Shown one piece after another: positions 50,201 through 61,334 of a stretch of 64,000 bases of DNA. The stretch lies in NCBI GenBank assembly GCA_900708905.1, contig CAADRB010000025.1, forward strand, positions 133,909 through 197,908, given 5' to 3'. The position numbers and the translations under genes are program-made. Source of the DNA: Hymenolepis diminuta (lineage: Eukaryota > Platyhelminthes > Cestoda > Cyclophyllidea > Hymenolepididae). The notes under the pieces were generated by a model. That model did no database searches. It saw only the letters and a list, made by a program, of their open reading frames with translations, and had not been told where the DNA came from. Each line of letters opens with the position of its first letter. The first letter of the stretch is position 1.

Positions 50201-53200
50201 TCACTTTAGCTCTGCTCAAATTGTATTTTAAATAAATTGATAAACATCCCACTCCAATACCGCATTTGAAATCCTACCGTCCGTTAAAGCATAGCTCAAG
50301 ATGTCAATCTTCAGGATCTAGGCCTGTACAATCAGGGTTGTTTTTGCAAACCTGTTGATATGCCTGAAATTGATCAAGTTCAAAATCCAAGTTCAGTTTT
50401 TGAGCCAATAGTCTTTATCATCGAAGACTTCCTAACAGAACGGGTTTTCCTAATTCGGGCCACCTTCAAGCTATTTACTAGTCAGTGCTGTTCAATCACC
50501 TTTAAACATCGGGACAATTTAGAATTTTGACAATTTTGTACAATATTTTTTGTTTTATTTAATAAACCTACCCAACTTACCTCCGTATTATGCAATTTAG
50601 TGTAATTCATTTCATATAATTTTGTCTTACGATACATTGGCTCTCATGTCAGTATTAATAGTACTGTTGGGTTTCTTATTCAAGTTACAGTATAATTATA
50701 ATTTAATTATCCTAAAAAGAGTGCCATCTACAGAAAAGCATTTTGAAGTAAAAGACAAGAATGTCTGCATTTGATGATCTCCTATTACGCGTTAGGTTCA
50801 AACGCTTCAAGGAGCTAAGAGTAGCGGATAGCAGCTTTCAGCTGACAGTAGACAATCACAGGACCAGTGATCCAGAGAATTGAGTTGAGAGAAAAGTGGA
50901 ATTAATTGAATAGCAATCATTGAAAACTGAGAGAGAGAGAGAGAGCGTGAGAGAAAGTGGAGAAAGAAATAAGATTAAGACAAAAGTCGAGAAAGAGTGC
51001 AAGATTCGAGTGCTTGCATCACCAATCTTGCAACCGGCATGTCGTTCGCGTTTTGTAGATGAAAATTCTCAGCTATCAAAAAAAGATTGAGTACAAGTTG
51101 CTAATCAACATTCTCCCTGTTGAGTGAAAATAGTTCAAGCAAACGCAAAAATGTAAAAGTGATTTTTTATATCAAAACAAATTAAATTAATGTAGCTCAA
51201 ACATTTTGAGATAATTTTTGGGGAATCGTTCGGTCTCCTCTCAGCCTTTAGGTACATAAAGACAACAAGGATCACCGTCGATGAATTCATCAAAGTATGC
51301 TTGTCCTATTCAAACAGAAGGTGCTACTGAATTTGAGAGGAAGCCAAGTGGATAATTGTTGGGCTGCTTTATCTTCAAGCTGATTGCCGCATTTTTCTTG
51401 ATGCGTTTATTAATTATTCTGCTCCTTGCGCATTTCGACAGTATATTAAGGCAAAATAATCAAGAGATCTGAAGAATGTTAGCTGTCTGTAATGCTTTAT
51501 ATTACGCTGAAAGCCTACTTTGGATAGTTCTAGAAGGTTAGATTGTTTTATGGGATAGTGAAGTCTGTCCTTTGTGTCGAGTCAGTATGAGATCGCAGAG
51601 ACCCAAAGTTGGGTTTCAGTCAAGTGCAGCAAAGGAACATGATGTTGTAGTTACTTGAAAGATTTCGTTGCTGTTGATTTTGATACTGTATTTCTGGTAG
51701 AGGCAGTTTTGGAGGACTTTTTACTTCAGATTGCGAGTATTCCTTTATTCGCTTAACTCGTTTCCTGTGAGTAGCAGGTACTTACTCGGACGGGCACTAT
51801 TTGTCTTTTCCTTGTTCAGAGTTGAAAGCATCAGCCATGAACGGATGTTCTTTGGGGAGCTCTCGGTTATTCGGTCGGGACTGCTCTGTATAAAATTCTG
51901 TTTCTGAGGCGATTATTGCGGAAGATAAATCATCGCTGTCCGTTTTAGGAGGCTCTGTAATATCTCTCTTGTGATTACGATCCTTCAGGGTTGGCATTCA
52001 GTAGTTCATTACGGAGTTGGACTATAAGCCATTTCCACGTTCTAATTCTGGCTTCTCGATGCACTCCAGGATAGAAACCTCGAGGTCGTAGAAAGGTGTC
52101 GTGGACGGTTTTTCGAGAACGTCATGCACGAGCTCGGCGACACCTTGTGTTAGACCATTGAAAAAACAGGTGAATCGTGCTTGCTGGTTGGCTATTTTGT
52201 AATCGAGAAACTGTTCTTCGAAGAAAATGAAATTCTCTGGAATATTTTGTTTAGTGAATGTGGAAGAAATGAAGTCGTTTGAAATTGCAGATGAGAAAGT
52301 TTCGTTAACTCTTAACCATTTAAAATATATATTATTTAATTAATACGTGGCAGCGGTGAGGTAATAGGTTATGAAACACAATTTCATAATTATTCAATTT
52401 CTTCAAGTCAAATTTTATCCCGCTCTTAATTATCTTCGACTTATCAATAGCCCTGTTGGCGTTGATCATTCTTTGATTAATGTCGGTTATTCGTGGGAAA
52501 ATAAGAATAGCATTTTAATATTATATTAGTTAATGTTGAATTTGGAGAGATCTTGGCTCTGATAAATATGCATTATGCAACGCATATTAGAAAACTATTT
52601 ATTTATCCACTTTTATTAGACGAACGTATTTCAAACATCTATTAGTCAGCACTTATTTCTTCTCATCACTTTAAAATACACAGAAATGCACTGTAAGTGG
52701 ATAATCTGTCGATCTATTTTTATGCCATTGAGCTCAGCTAATCCGGTCTCAGTGTTATTATTGAGATGGATCCGACTTACTCAACCACTTTAGGTGCGCT
52801 TAAAGGATATCCTATGAATAACTAATTTTTATGGATGCCAATAGGGGAATTAAAAAATCCTATAGCCTATTGAGGAAAACATCAGGCAATAACGAGAATT
52901 AATAAATTTTATGGATTGAGTAAATTTCTAGGTAAATAAAATTTCAACCATTATAGCTTAATTAAGCGTTAGATATTTTATATCATTATATATACTTATT
53001 ATTGGCTGAATAAATTATTTTGATACGTGGGCTTCAGGAGGCTCCCTCGCTCATAATAACATCAAAATATTTTAGATAAGCGTCGATAATTCAAATTCAA
53101 TTATTTGGGGGAATAGTTTTTTTCAATAAGTAATTAATTATGAAAGCGAGCAGTAAACCTAATAAAATAGCGTATATGGACTCCCCTGACTAATGGCATT

Positions 53201-53676
53201 TTTTGCTATTCTGTAGACCAAACTCCTTTGTAATGCTTGAGCGCATTGTTCGAATGAACGTGGAGCAGGATCTCGGGATTAACTTAACTCTTTCCCAAGA
53301 AGAACGAATAACACCGCCTCCTCCAGCTCCAGTTATAAAGGACTTGAAAAGACTTCCCAAAATAACTCAATGGACGATTCAGCGTAAGAATTGGTTAGAT
53401 CAACATTTAGAAGTCGAAATGCGAGCCGATGAGCCATACTGGATGAATTATCAACCATTTGAAAAGTCTGTGTTAGATTCTCATATTGCAAAGATCCTGG
53501 TGGAGGAATTTGATGAAGTCTATGACAGTTGTGTAAAGAAAGCGGCAAAAGAGATTTACGAAGAGGATATGCAATTAATGAGCGGGAACCTCTTAAAAGA
53601 AGTTGTGACAAATGCGGGTACTAACAACGGTTCCCGAAATCGACACTCAAGTTCTATTTCCGACCTGGCTTCTTAA
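41273..53676 (+). CDS. Short paralogue of the CEP350-like C-terminal module, 423 aa
   Basis: Exons 41273-41488, 45116-45355, 46575-46755, 47023-47197 and 53217-53676 total 1272 nt in frame. The last three match the last three exons of the gene at 16545-29267: GLIVNVPSRMVPFL against GLIVNLPSRTLPLF, FINRPFFFDFVR against FINRPLFFDLLR, and TQWTIQRKNWLDQHLEVEMR against SRWTLQSKHYVDQLCEVELR. Intron phases 0, 1 and 2 are conserved and the middle exon is 175 nt in both. The first two exons are new: MGGTQSRTS fits an N-myristoylation signal, then a short amphipathic stretch (VAEMVRQLVEQKVQEIVEEE) and a Ser-rich linker. None of the long coiled-coil N-terminus is present. The frame is open throughout, so it is probably a working gene made by partial tandem duplication. 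The exon 2 to exon 3 junction is the least certain. Confidence 0.75.
41489..45115 (+). other. Intron 1 of the short paralogue (3.6 kb)
   Basis: Bounded by GTAAGT and ATTTTCTAG. Between about 44012 and 44080, after a TTTTTCAG, one frame reads LLEELTNNILDMFV, resembling ELLEEWLDIFLEDTLDEF of the long gene. Its phase does not fit exon 1, so it is left out of the model. Nothing else was recognised. Confidence 0.55.
49175..49262. other. Assembly gap
   Basis: A run of 88 unknown bases. The flanks are AT-rich and non-coding. The true gap length is unknown if this is a scaffold join. Confidence 1.
50929..50956. repeat. GA microsatellite
   Basis: Run of GA dinucleotides with one CGT interruption, inside the last intron of the short paralogue. 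Confidence 0.85.
52022..52240 (-). pseudogene. Gypsy-type gag relic
   Basis: Read on the minus strand, 73 codons stay open to a TAG. FFEEQFLDYKIANQQARFTC and LTQGVAELVHDVLEKPSTTP follow the pattern of the CsRn1-like Gag found in flatworms (WFxxxExQF, then RFxxxxxxL, then VxDLLxxPPxxxPY). The conserved leading Trp is not seen. The frame is broken on both sides; a related open stretch lies at 51797-51997 on the same strand. A dead fragment sitting antisense in the intron. Confidence 0.5.
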
Positions 53677-55127
53677 CATAATTGATCTCTTATTTCAAAT
53701 TGTACATAGAAGACATATTTCATGAATTTGTATTCGTATTATTTACTATATCTTGTACATTTTATAAATAAAAAAATTCATTTTATAACATTTTCATTAA
53801 TATTTTTTGAGTCTTCTTATGTTTATTTAAAATGAATCTGCAGCAATTTCAAAATCCGATCAACAATTGGAAATTACTTTATTAATGATGTAAAAAATTG
53901 AATCAAACAATTCCATTTCTAATCGGATTTCCACAACTGTCAATACCTGAGAAAAAATGAAATTTTAAGTAAAGAAAATAGTACGAATTTGGTAAGAAAG
54001 TGAATCCACTTTGATAACGAACAGCGGAAAGTGTACCATGAGTAAATGAACCATTTATTTTAAGATCGCATATGCATTTTGTTATAATTTAGTTGTAATC
54101 ATCTTCAGGCAATTTATTCAAGCCCAAATCTTGCAAGTGAAATTTTATTTTTGAGATATCGCCATAAACAACTCTGCTCCCATAATTTATCCGTCAAAGT
54201 GGATGAAGCTAATTGTATTCATGTCCGAACCGTTTATCAAAATTAGTAGGAGCTGTGTCATGATCTACTCTTCCCCATTGTTAACCAACACTAAAACATC
54301 CTAAGTAATTTTACTTGTTATAAATACAAACAGGCAAAACCATGCATTAATTAATTAATTAAATCAAGAATTAATTCTTGAAAATGTAATTTTATTCTTT
54401 TAAAACTACGTACGTGAAACTCCTTAGTTTTAAAGGGCAAAATGGTTAAATGCAATGTTCACGCAAATCCAAAAATTTTCTGAAATAAATAATATAATGA
54501 ATCTTCTAATGCATCGCGTTTTTTTATGTGTTTTAAAGAACGATTCTGTGTAAGAAAATACTGATTGCAATTCGTGTCAATCAATTAGTGTCATTATTTC
54601 AATACTGCGAAAGGCGGTACTTCGTACAAGAAATACGATAATAAATAAAGAATCTATATTGACAGAAATCTGAAATTTCATTACTCAACCACTTTATTAT
54701 TGGGATACTTACATTTACGCAAATTGATTTTTCGAATTGAATGAAAGTATTTCTGTGAAAATAAACATTTTCGTTTATAAGTATGGAATTGATATTTGTT
54801 TAATGATTTTACTCTATGGAATTTGAACTTTTCATTGATTTGTCAATGCTAATGGCCATTCACTGGATTACATTTCGAACCTGAACTCTGAACTGTTATT
54901 ACCGCTCTTGATTTTTTCATAAAATAATACTTGGGCGAATCATTTGGGTGAGTTTCAGTAAATGGCATTGCCACGAGAATAAAAGTTAACAATTCAAAAC
55001 AAGAGATTAAGCTTTGAAACGCTGGTATTTGCAATATATTATTATTTAACAAGTAACATATACTTGACTTAAATATGTTAACAATTACTGACCATTACCA
55101 GCTTAATTCGAAACATTTAGGCTAACG
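53677..55127. other. 3' region and spacer after the short paralogue
   Basis: AATAAA at 53767-53772 is about 90 bases after the stop and is the likely polyadenylation signal. The rest is AT-rich with TTAATTAA runs near 54345-54362 and an 18-bp perfect palindrome at 54364-54381. No gene recognised. Confidence 0.55.
53767..53772 (+). terminator. Polyadenylation signal of the short paralogue
   Basis: AATAAA in an A-rich context about 90 bases after the TAA at 53674-53676. Confidence 0.55.
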
Positions 55128-57947
55128 ATGCCTCACTCGTCGGGGTTTGTTCGCACACATGCGAATTTTGCTATTTATTTCTAGTTATTCGCTATGTCTT
55201 TACTTCACTATTTTTTACTTAGACAAAACAGAGGCAAGCATTCTCATCACAGGTATAAGCGAAGTCGTTCACGTTCACCGTGAGTACTTATATATTTTTT
55301 AAATAAATATTTTTCCACCTTTCTGAATATTTTTTTTCTTTTCATTAAAGGAGTCCATACTATCGGCATAAGCGAGATAGGAGCCGAACTCGGAGCCCGT
55401 AACAAACTTATTTTTATTTCATTGCTTCGTAAAATTCTAGAGATTCACCTTCTGGGATGAAAATTCAATTAAAGTAAGTACGCTAAAATGTTTTACTTTA
55501 TCATTTTTCTTCTCTTATTTTTTATAGACCCTTGGTTTTGGCATCAGACAATGAGAAGCTTCGTAATCAGGATATCAACTTTATCGAATCTTCCAGTTTC
55601 GTTCAGACTGAATTTCGATCTTCTCGGGGTAATAAAAATGTAAGAAAAACGACAGATTTCGCAGTTATTATTGTAATCGTTTTAATACCTAACCTATGCT
55701 TTCGGCGTTAAATTTTTTAATTCGCATTAGTCTGTTTTTTTCAGACACCTTTGCCACTATTGTGAAAAGGCTCTAATAGTGTTTCGCTCTAAGAGGATCT
55801 CGATAAGTCCTGGTAGTGTTTTGATTGATATCTGCGAACGTATTAAAGTAGGTTGAAGCCTTATGAGTTGATGTTTGGCTCCTGAGATTTTGCATATTAC
55901 ATCTTCTGTTGTTGTCCCAGCGACATTAATTTGCGATCTTATACACGTGAGGACAGTTACAGGATCCTTTAGTCATTCTGTGTTTATATCTCCTTCAGTG
56001 TACATCCGCACTGTTTATCGATCACCGTCTGTACATCCTAATTAGCTAGATCTTGCATGAGTTTATTCAACAGGTCGTTTTTGGTACTCAAAATACTGGT
56101 TATCATGCACAGGTTATCGGCTTACTGAATATTCTCACGGATCCAAACATCATCCCTATCCGTATCTGATTACCTCTTTAATCAAACGCTATTTTGGGGT
56201 AAAATTAACTTTCACATCCCTTCTAAGCCTTTATAACTTTCTCTGACTATGACAAAAATAACTTATACCTTACAGAGTGGAGGTCTGTTCAGCGCTTTAA
56301 GTGACTTATTCAAAATGTATTGACAATTAGGCTTCTGAGCGTAATCTCTCAGTTTAAATTTAGTTTTAAAAGTACTTTCAAAGATTCTCTTATTTCCGAA
56401 CCCATTTACGAAATCAATTTCTAATTTTTATCTTGTGTATAGAATAGTATCGTGAGACTTCTCTGTTTTAGTACTCGGATTCTGCCACTTTCTCTATTAG
56501 TCAGACTCAACTATTGGCTATTCCGCTCGCTGGATGTGCGCTGTGATCTCTGACATGCCAGAGGCCCACGCTGACCACTGCGTCGACAGCGCATCGATAT
56601 TTTAAACTGACCCATGTTTTCTTTGATGACGTAGCAGTTGGTGGTCACGTCTGGTAAGCTAGATGTCACGAATTCGAAAATTATCGACGCATAAGCAATG
56701 ACAGAATGCGAGGTCTCACTGGAGTCTCTCTAAGATACCCCTCGACTATCGAAGTTAAGTATCGGAAAACTCCTCTGATGAGTTCGAGAATAAGGCTAAT
56801 AGAATGTTATGGATTACAACCGAATGCCAATAAATTAAAGTCTTGTGTAGAACATGTGGCTACTGTAATATCATCTGTGACTTAGGGCTTGTAAAATACA
56901 TTTCTCGAGCGAACGTATATTTCATGGTTTTAGGTATTCAAAACGCCTTCTGAAACAACCAGTGGAGGGCTAAATGTAGTGACAGGTACTAGTGGTGAAT
57001 ATGACGCCATGGTCCGCGAAAGAGCCCACGAAGCGGCCATTTTCGGAACTGGCCGAGGTCAACCCCTTGGCGCTCTGCCCAGTGATGAAGGCTTTGCTGA
57101 TGCTGGACCGAAGATCGTACCCACCAAAGAAGTGGTCAAGGAGATCATCCATCCAAATGTAAGTGTCTCATTCTATATCATTTTGTTGTCGGACCACTTA
57201 ATGCGCTACAATTATGCCGTATTAGTGACTTGTTCGGGGTCATTACCAATATGTATAGAAGGAAGGTTTGCTTGACATTATTTTAATGGCTAATTTGTGC
57301 TTGACAAGTTATATGAGTTCGCATTTAAACGCGTTTTGCCAGAGGGTAATACTATTTTCACCATCCGAAATAATCAAGCAATGAATCAGAAGATCTGATT
57401 CTAATGAAGTGTTGTTTTCTTTTAGTTAAAGTTAAGAGGAAAACGTTTTTGTGGAAAAAATAAATTTGAACAATTCAGAAAGTTTGTTGAAAATCTTCTC
57501 ATTTTTGTGATTTGAAGTTACAAAGACTAGCGGAATTGATCGTTTTCCGTTCGTTTAAAAACTAAAATGCTTGAATGCTCCGGTGTCTGATAAAACTGTT
57601 AGGAATAAATTCCGTACAATAAGGGTTTCCAAGGAGTGATGAAGTCGTTACTCTCTGTCATTTATCAAGATGTTTCTTATATTTGGTTTTTTATTAAATG
57701 TTGATCAGAGTAGTTAAATGTTAGTAATTTTTAAGAAATAATTTGAGCCTAAGATGTTTATCCATGTGTTCTAAATAATTCGAAATATATCGAACATTTT
57801 ATATAATAACTCACATATCTACTTGTTTTTCTCCTTTTACATTAGTTGAAAAAGGACAAAGTGGCAGCTTACCGAGAATGGGCATCACGTCTGAATGATT
57901 TGGCGAATGCGAGACGTCAAATACGACAGGCAGCTTCTTCAGAATGA
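55128..57947 (+). CDS. RSRC1 / SRrp53-like arginine-serine splicing factor, 197 aa
   Basis: RSRC1 is a nuclear SR-related protein that acts in 3' splice-site choice and alternative splicing. Exons 55128-55144, 55223-55279, 55351-55398, 55441-55473, 55528-55639, 56934-57158 and 57846-57947 total 594 nt in frame. The N-terminus has a short RS-rich region (YKRSRSRSP, then RDRSRTRSP). The conserved signature FIESSSFVQTEFRSSRG near residue 75 matches the IESDSFVQQTFRSSKE region of vertebrate RSRC1. The C-terminus (LKKDKVAAYREWASRLNDL) aligns with the conserved final helix. It is shorter than the vertebrate protein, mainly because the RS domain is reduced. Introns 1-4 are 78, 71, 42 and 54 bp; intron 5 is 1.3 kb. 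The start exon is only 17 nt, so the ATG at 55128 is the least certain part. The next gene starts 220 bp downstream on the same strand. Confidence 0.82.
55640..56933 (+). other. Intron 5 of RSRC1 (1.3 kb)
   Basis: Bounded by GTAAGA at 55640 and TGGTTTTAG at 56933. Pyrimidine-rich and without a recognised gene; noticeably less AT-rich than the intergenic DNA around 56500-56760. Confidence 0.65.
57159..57845 (+). other. Intron 6 of RSRC1
   Basis: Bounded by GTAAGT and TTTTACATTAG. Nothing recognised inside. Confidence 0.75.
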
Positions 57948-57993
57948 ACCACATTTTTTCTTTTACATATGTATATATAATTGTGGACAGTTA

Positions 57994-57999
57994 AATAAA
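57994..57999 (+). terminator. Polyadenylation signal of RSRC1
   Basis: AATAAA about 47 bases after the RSRC1 stop and about 170 bases before the start codon of the next gene. Confidence 0.65.
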
Positions 58000-58144
58000 A
58001 TTGCATATATGCGTATCCAAGCTCTTCTTTCATTAGTTTGATGACAGCACGAAGTATAACGAATTCTGTAGAAAGTTTGGGCCTTGAGATAGAAAATGAA
58101 GAATGATGCTGGGATTGCGTACATTATTACTATTTTTTTTCTTG

Positions 58145-58160
58145 AAAATTGATTTTCTAG
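58145..58160 (+). other. Probable spliced-leader (or 5'-UTR intron) acceptor of the dehydrogenase gene
   Basis: GATTTTCTAG ends at 58160, six bases before the ATG at 58167. With the RSRC1 poly(A) signal only about 160 bases upstream there is little room for an independent promoter and first exon. A spliced leader ending in AUG would read in frame through CTC ATC into this ATG. Confidence 0.5.
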
Positions 58161-58166
58161 CTCATC

Positions 58167-61100
58167 ATGTCTATTCGAATTGCTGCTGTTATTTCACCAA
58201 TCCGGCGGTGTCTGTCAACCCAGCCCTGGCGCTCATTGGTTCCTGAGGGAAAAGCTCTCATTGGTGGAATTTGGAGACCCGGAGTGAATGGTCAAATGTT
58301 TCCAGGTAGGAGATCTGTATGGTATTATGACATTAACTATTTGTAATTAGTTTATAATGTTTGCTACTTGAGCCCCTTAATGATCTTTACGCCGGAAGAT
58401 GGACTAAGGAAAATCTTGAATTTATAAAATAAATAGGAGAGTTCGATTTTATTACTTCGCCTGAAATTTCATTTCTGATACTTTTCCCCGTATCTCAATA
58501 CCTAGCTAATTAAGCTAATTGAATTTGTTTTTTGAGCCACATTTTATCTTGAGAGGGACAGAACTATGTATATTGAAAAGGGAGTTGACCTGAAAGTCCT
58601 AGAGCCTCAGATGAAGTGCAGGTCTTTCTTGTTCCACACTCAGTCCTACTGTCGTTACTTACCCTTAAAACTTAACTATCTTCCCTTCCAACGTATTTGG
58701 ACGTTTCTTTATTAATGAAGTTTTTAATACCTTTTTTTAACTTGTCATGGAAATTAAAAATACAAGTCTATCAAATTGATCCACTCATGTCAGATTAAAC
58801 ACTTCCCACCGTTTTGTTTCACACTTTACCTTTCGCCTACTTTCTTCGCTTTCTTAGGTGTTGAGAGTTCAAATACTGCTCTGATTTATACAAAATGAAA
58901 TATGCTATTCTTTTAATAACATAAATTTTTTTTCTACTTAGGTTTTATTCCTGCTTTTATTAATCCTCTTTAGCTGAATATTATCAGCGCATTTTACTCC
59001 TTCCCTTTATTAGAAATAAAGCGAATTCTTGTCCTATTGTGGTTTATTGCAAGTTTTCCAGTTGATTTAGTAAAAGGTAGTAATATCGGTCTTTTATTTC
59101 ATTAAAATATAATTTATAATAATGCAAGGGGATTACAGAAGCCTTAATACAATTTCACCCGGCTGTCTATCACCAAATAATTTTGAATTGCTGTCATTCT
59201 ATTCCTTTTTTTTGCCTAACCGCTGGTTCATTGTTACACAAAAGAATTGGGTAAATTAAGATCCAGGTAAATAAATCACGTATACGGACTTAACGAAATG
59301 CATGCTGCTTCTTCAGTTTACAATCCTGCCACTGAGGAAACAATTGCCGAGGTACCAAGTGCTTCCTCAGAGGAAGACTTGGACACCGCCGTCGTAGAAG
59401 CTGCAGAAGCTCAAAAGTCCTGGGCTGCTTTGACGGCTGGAGTCCGAGCTCGTGTTCTTGAACTTTGGGCAGATTCACTTGATCGGAATACACCTCTGCT
59501 TGCACAATTAATCACGGCTGAAAATGTAAATTTGTTACTACTGAATCATTTTAGTAGTTATAGTTTTATTTAAGTAAGTGCGGAATTATTTTAGGGCAAA
59601 GTGGATGTCGATGCACGAAGTGAAATCAGCTCGGCTATTCAAGGATTACGATGGTATGCTAACGAAGCACGTTGCACATACGGAAAAATAATTCCCTCTA
59701 TTAATGTTCCGGGTCGTCGTTTGATGGTCTTCCATCAACCTGTCGGTGTTGTAGCTATGATTACCCCTGCAAGTTCACTGTCTTTTTCTTACCTTGAACC
59801 TGATGCTTATGGAGGTTTGTCATTATTTTACGTTTGTTTGTTTCAGTGGAACTTCCCTTTGTCAATGCTTACTCGTAAAGCTGGCGCCGCTCTTGCTGCT
59901 GGCTGCTCTGTTGTACTGAAACCATCTGATGAAACTCCTTTGACTGCTCTAGCAGCCGCTCATCTTGCAACTTCTCCCGAAGTTGGACTTGATCCAAGAC
60001 TCCTAAGCATTCTTCCTGCGGCAGCTAATGAAGCTGAGAGTGTAGGCAAAGTCTTCTGTTCACATTCCCTCGTTCGCCAAATTGGCTTCACTGGATCTAC
60101 CGCGGTTGGAAAGGTCTGTGAATCCATTCTACTTAAATGATACAAATAACACCTTCGGTTCTAACTTAATGGTTTATTCCAATTCTCCCTCTATCGCCCG
60201 TTGGATTTAAGATAGGAATATCGCAAATTAGCGTTTAAGTTTTGTCTCAATTTCTACAATCAGAGGTATACATTACAGAATATTTTGTATAAAAAGAGAT
60301 TTTAAGTTGCAATTTTGCTCAATTTCCGACTTAAGTTTATTCCGCAATGGAACCTTTATTCTCTCATTTTTGTTTGTATAGACGTGGGAAATTGATAGGA
60401 ATGAGGGAGTGTCACAAGTGGGATAAGCATTATCTGACATACGTTTTAATAATTAGTTATATATAGCATATCGCTTCTGAATGCATTTAGGGGGATGATT
60501 TCGTAAAAACTTCTCTAATCCATTTTGAAAAACACTCACAAAACTTGAATTTGGTAAAGAGAAGATATTCTGAAGTCGTCTTGAAAACTTCGCATTCTAT
60601 CCCTCTCCCCTGCCGTGCGCATCAGAAATAGTCGTTTGGGTTGGCCATCCATCTCCTTGGATGTGCACTAATGGACATTGATATTGTGACTTCAAACTTG
60701 CCACATGTGCACACTGATCAAAGGACCACTTTAAAAAGATCATTTAATTTCTTGTATCTGAGGAACAGTGATCCAGCCAATAGTGCGAGAATCTTGCTTT
60801 CTTTTTATCAAATATTCGCATACAATTGATAACTTTGAACTTCAATATTTTTGCTTGCATTCTCCTGAGGCGGAGATTTACGCTTTAGCGCAATGCAATG
60901 TTTTTAAATTAATGAGACTCCAAGAAACTCCACCTCTGTCTAAAATTAATTTCTAAAGTGCCTTTTTAATGGAAAGGGAGAATATTGTTTCTGCCTGTTA
61001 TTACATTGGATGTCTGTTATGTGAATCTCTTTTCAGATATTGCCTTATTAATTTCCATTAGAGATGAAATAAAGCTCTTAATAGAGTAAATATGGATTAA

Positions 61101-61334
61101 ATCATGACGTGAGAGCTTCTTTTTGTGGATGAATTGTTCACTTTTTAATTTAACCGCATGACGTATATTTATATCTATTCTCTTTTCTAGAAGCTCTACG
61201 CTCAAGCAGCAGCTCATCTGAAACGCGTACAATTGGAGTTGGGTGGAAATGCCCCCTTCATAATTTTTGAATCTGCTGATCTCGATTTGGCTGTTTCTCA
61301 GGTCATCGCTTCAAAATTCCGCTGCTCCGGTCAA
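58167..61334 (+). CDS. Succinate-semialdehyde dehydrogenase, mitochondrial (partial, 3' end beyond window)
   Basis: Oxidises succinate semialdehyde to succinate with NAD(P)+, the last step of the GABA shunt. Exons 58167-58305, 59317-59525, 59595-59768, 59847-60113 and 61191-61334 give 311 codons. The first about 25 residues ([20 protein letters not shown]) are basic and acid-free, like a mitochondrial presequence. Family landmarks follow: [18 protein letters not shown], the [20 protein letters not shown] cofactor region, [10 protein letters not shown], the FTGSTAVGK nucleotide-binding turn, and [17 protein letters not shown] with the general-base Glu. The last exon seen ends FRCSGQ, just before the catalytic-Cys motif TCVC. 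No later exon occurs before 64000, so the gene continues past the window or is truncated. An ATG at 59298 lies in intron 1 and is not the start. The fold's last 170-200 residues are missing here. Confidence 0.93.
58306..59316 (+). other. Intron 1 of the dehydrogenase gene
   Basis: Bounded by GTAGGA and CTTCTTCAG. Pyrimidine- and AT-rich; nothing recognised inside. Confidence 0.8.
59769..59846 (+). other. GC-AG intron in the dehydrogenase gene, 78 bp and in frame
   Basis: The aldehyde dehydrogenase motif ITPWNFP is split by 78 bases that start GCAAGT and end TTTGTTTGTTTCAG. The length is a multiple of three and there is no stop inside, so retention would add 26 residues in the cofactor-binding motif. 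Family alignment needs the segment removed, and its pyrimidine tract is that of an intron. The GC donor has otherwise consensus bases. Confidence 0.85.
60114..61190 (+). other. Intron 4 of the dehydrogenase gene
   Basis: Bounded by GTCTGT at 60114 and TCTTTTCTAG at 61190. No gene or repeat recognised inside. Confidence 0.75.

Larger units (their letters stand above)
47198..53216 (+). other. Last intron of the short paralogue (6.0 kb)
   Basis: The matching intron in the long gene is 534 bp. This one holds an 88-base assembly gap (49175-49262), a GA microsatellite (50929-50956) and a gag relic on the minus strand (52022-52240). Insertions probably account for its length. Acceptor is TATTCTGTAG at 53216. 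Confidence 0.65.

Noticed and set aside
54364..54381. An 18-bp perfect palindrome centred on AATT
   Set aside because: In AT-rich DNA beside TTAATTAA runs this is expected by chance and has no other context.
59298..59316. ATG at 59298 as the dehydrogenase start
   Set aside because: It lies in the intron just before the CTTCTTCAG acceptor; the upstream exon supplies a presequence and the family's N-terminal residues in phase.
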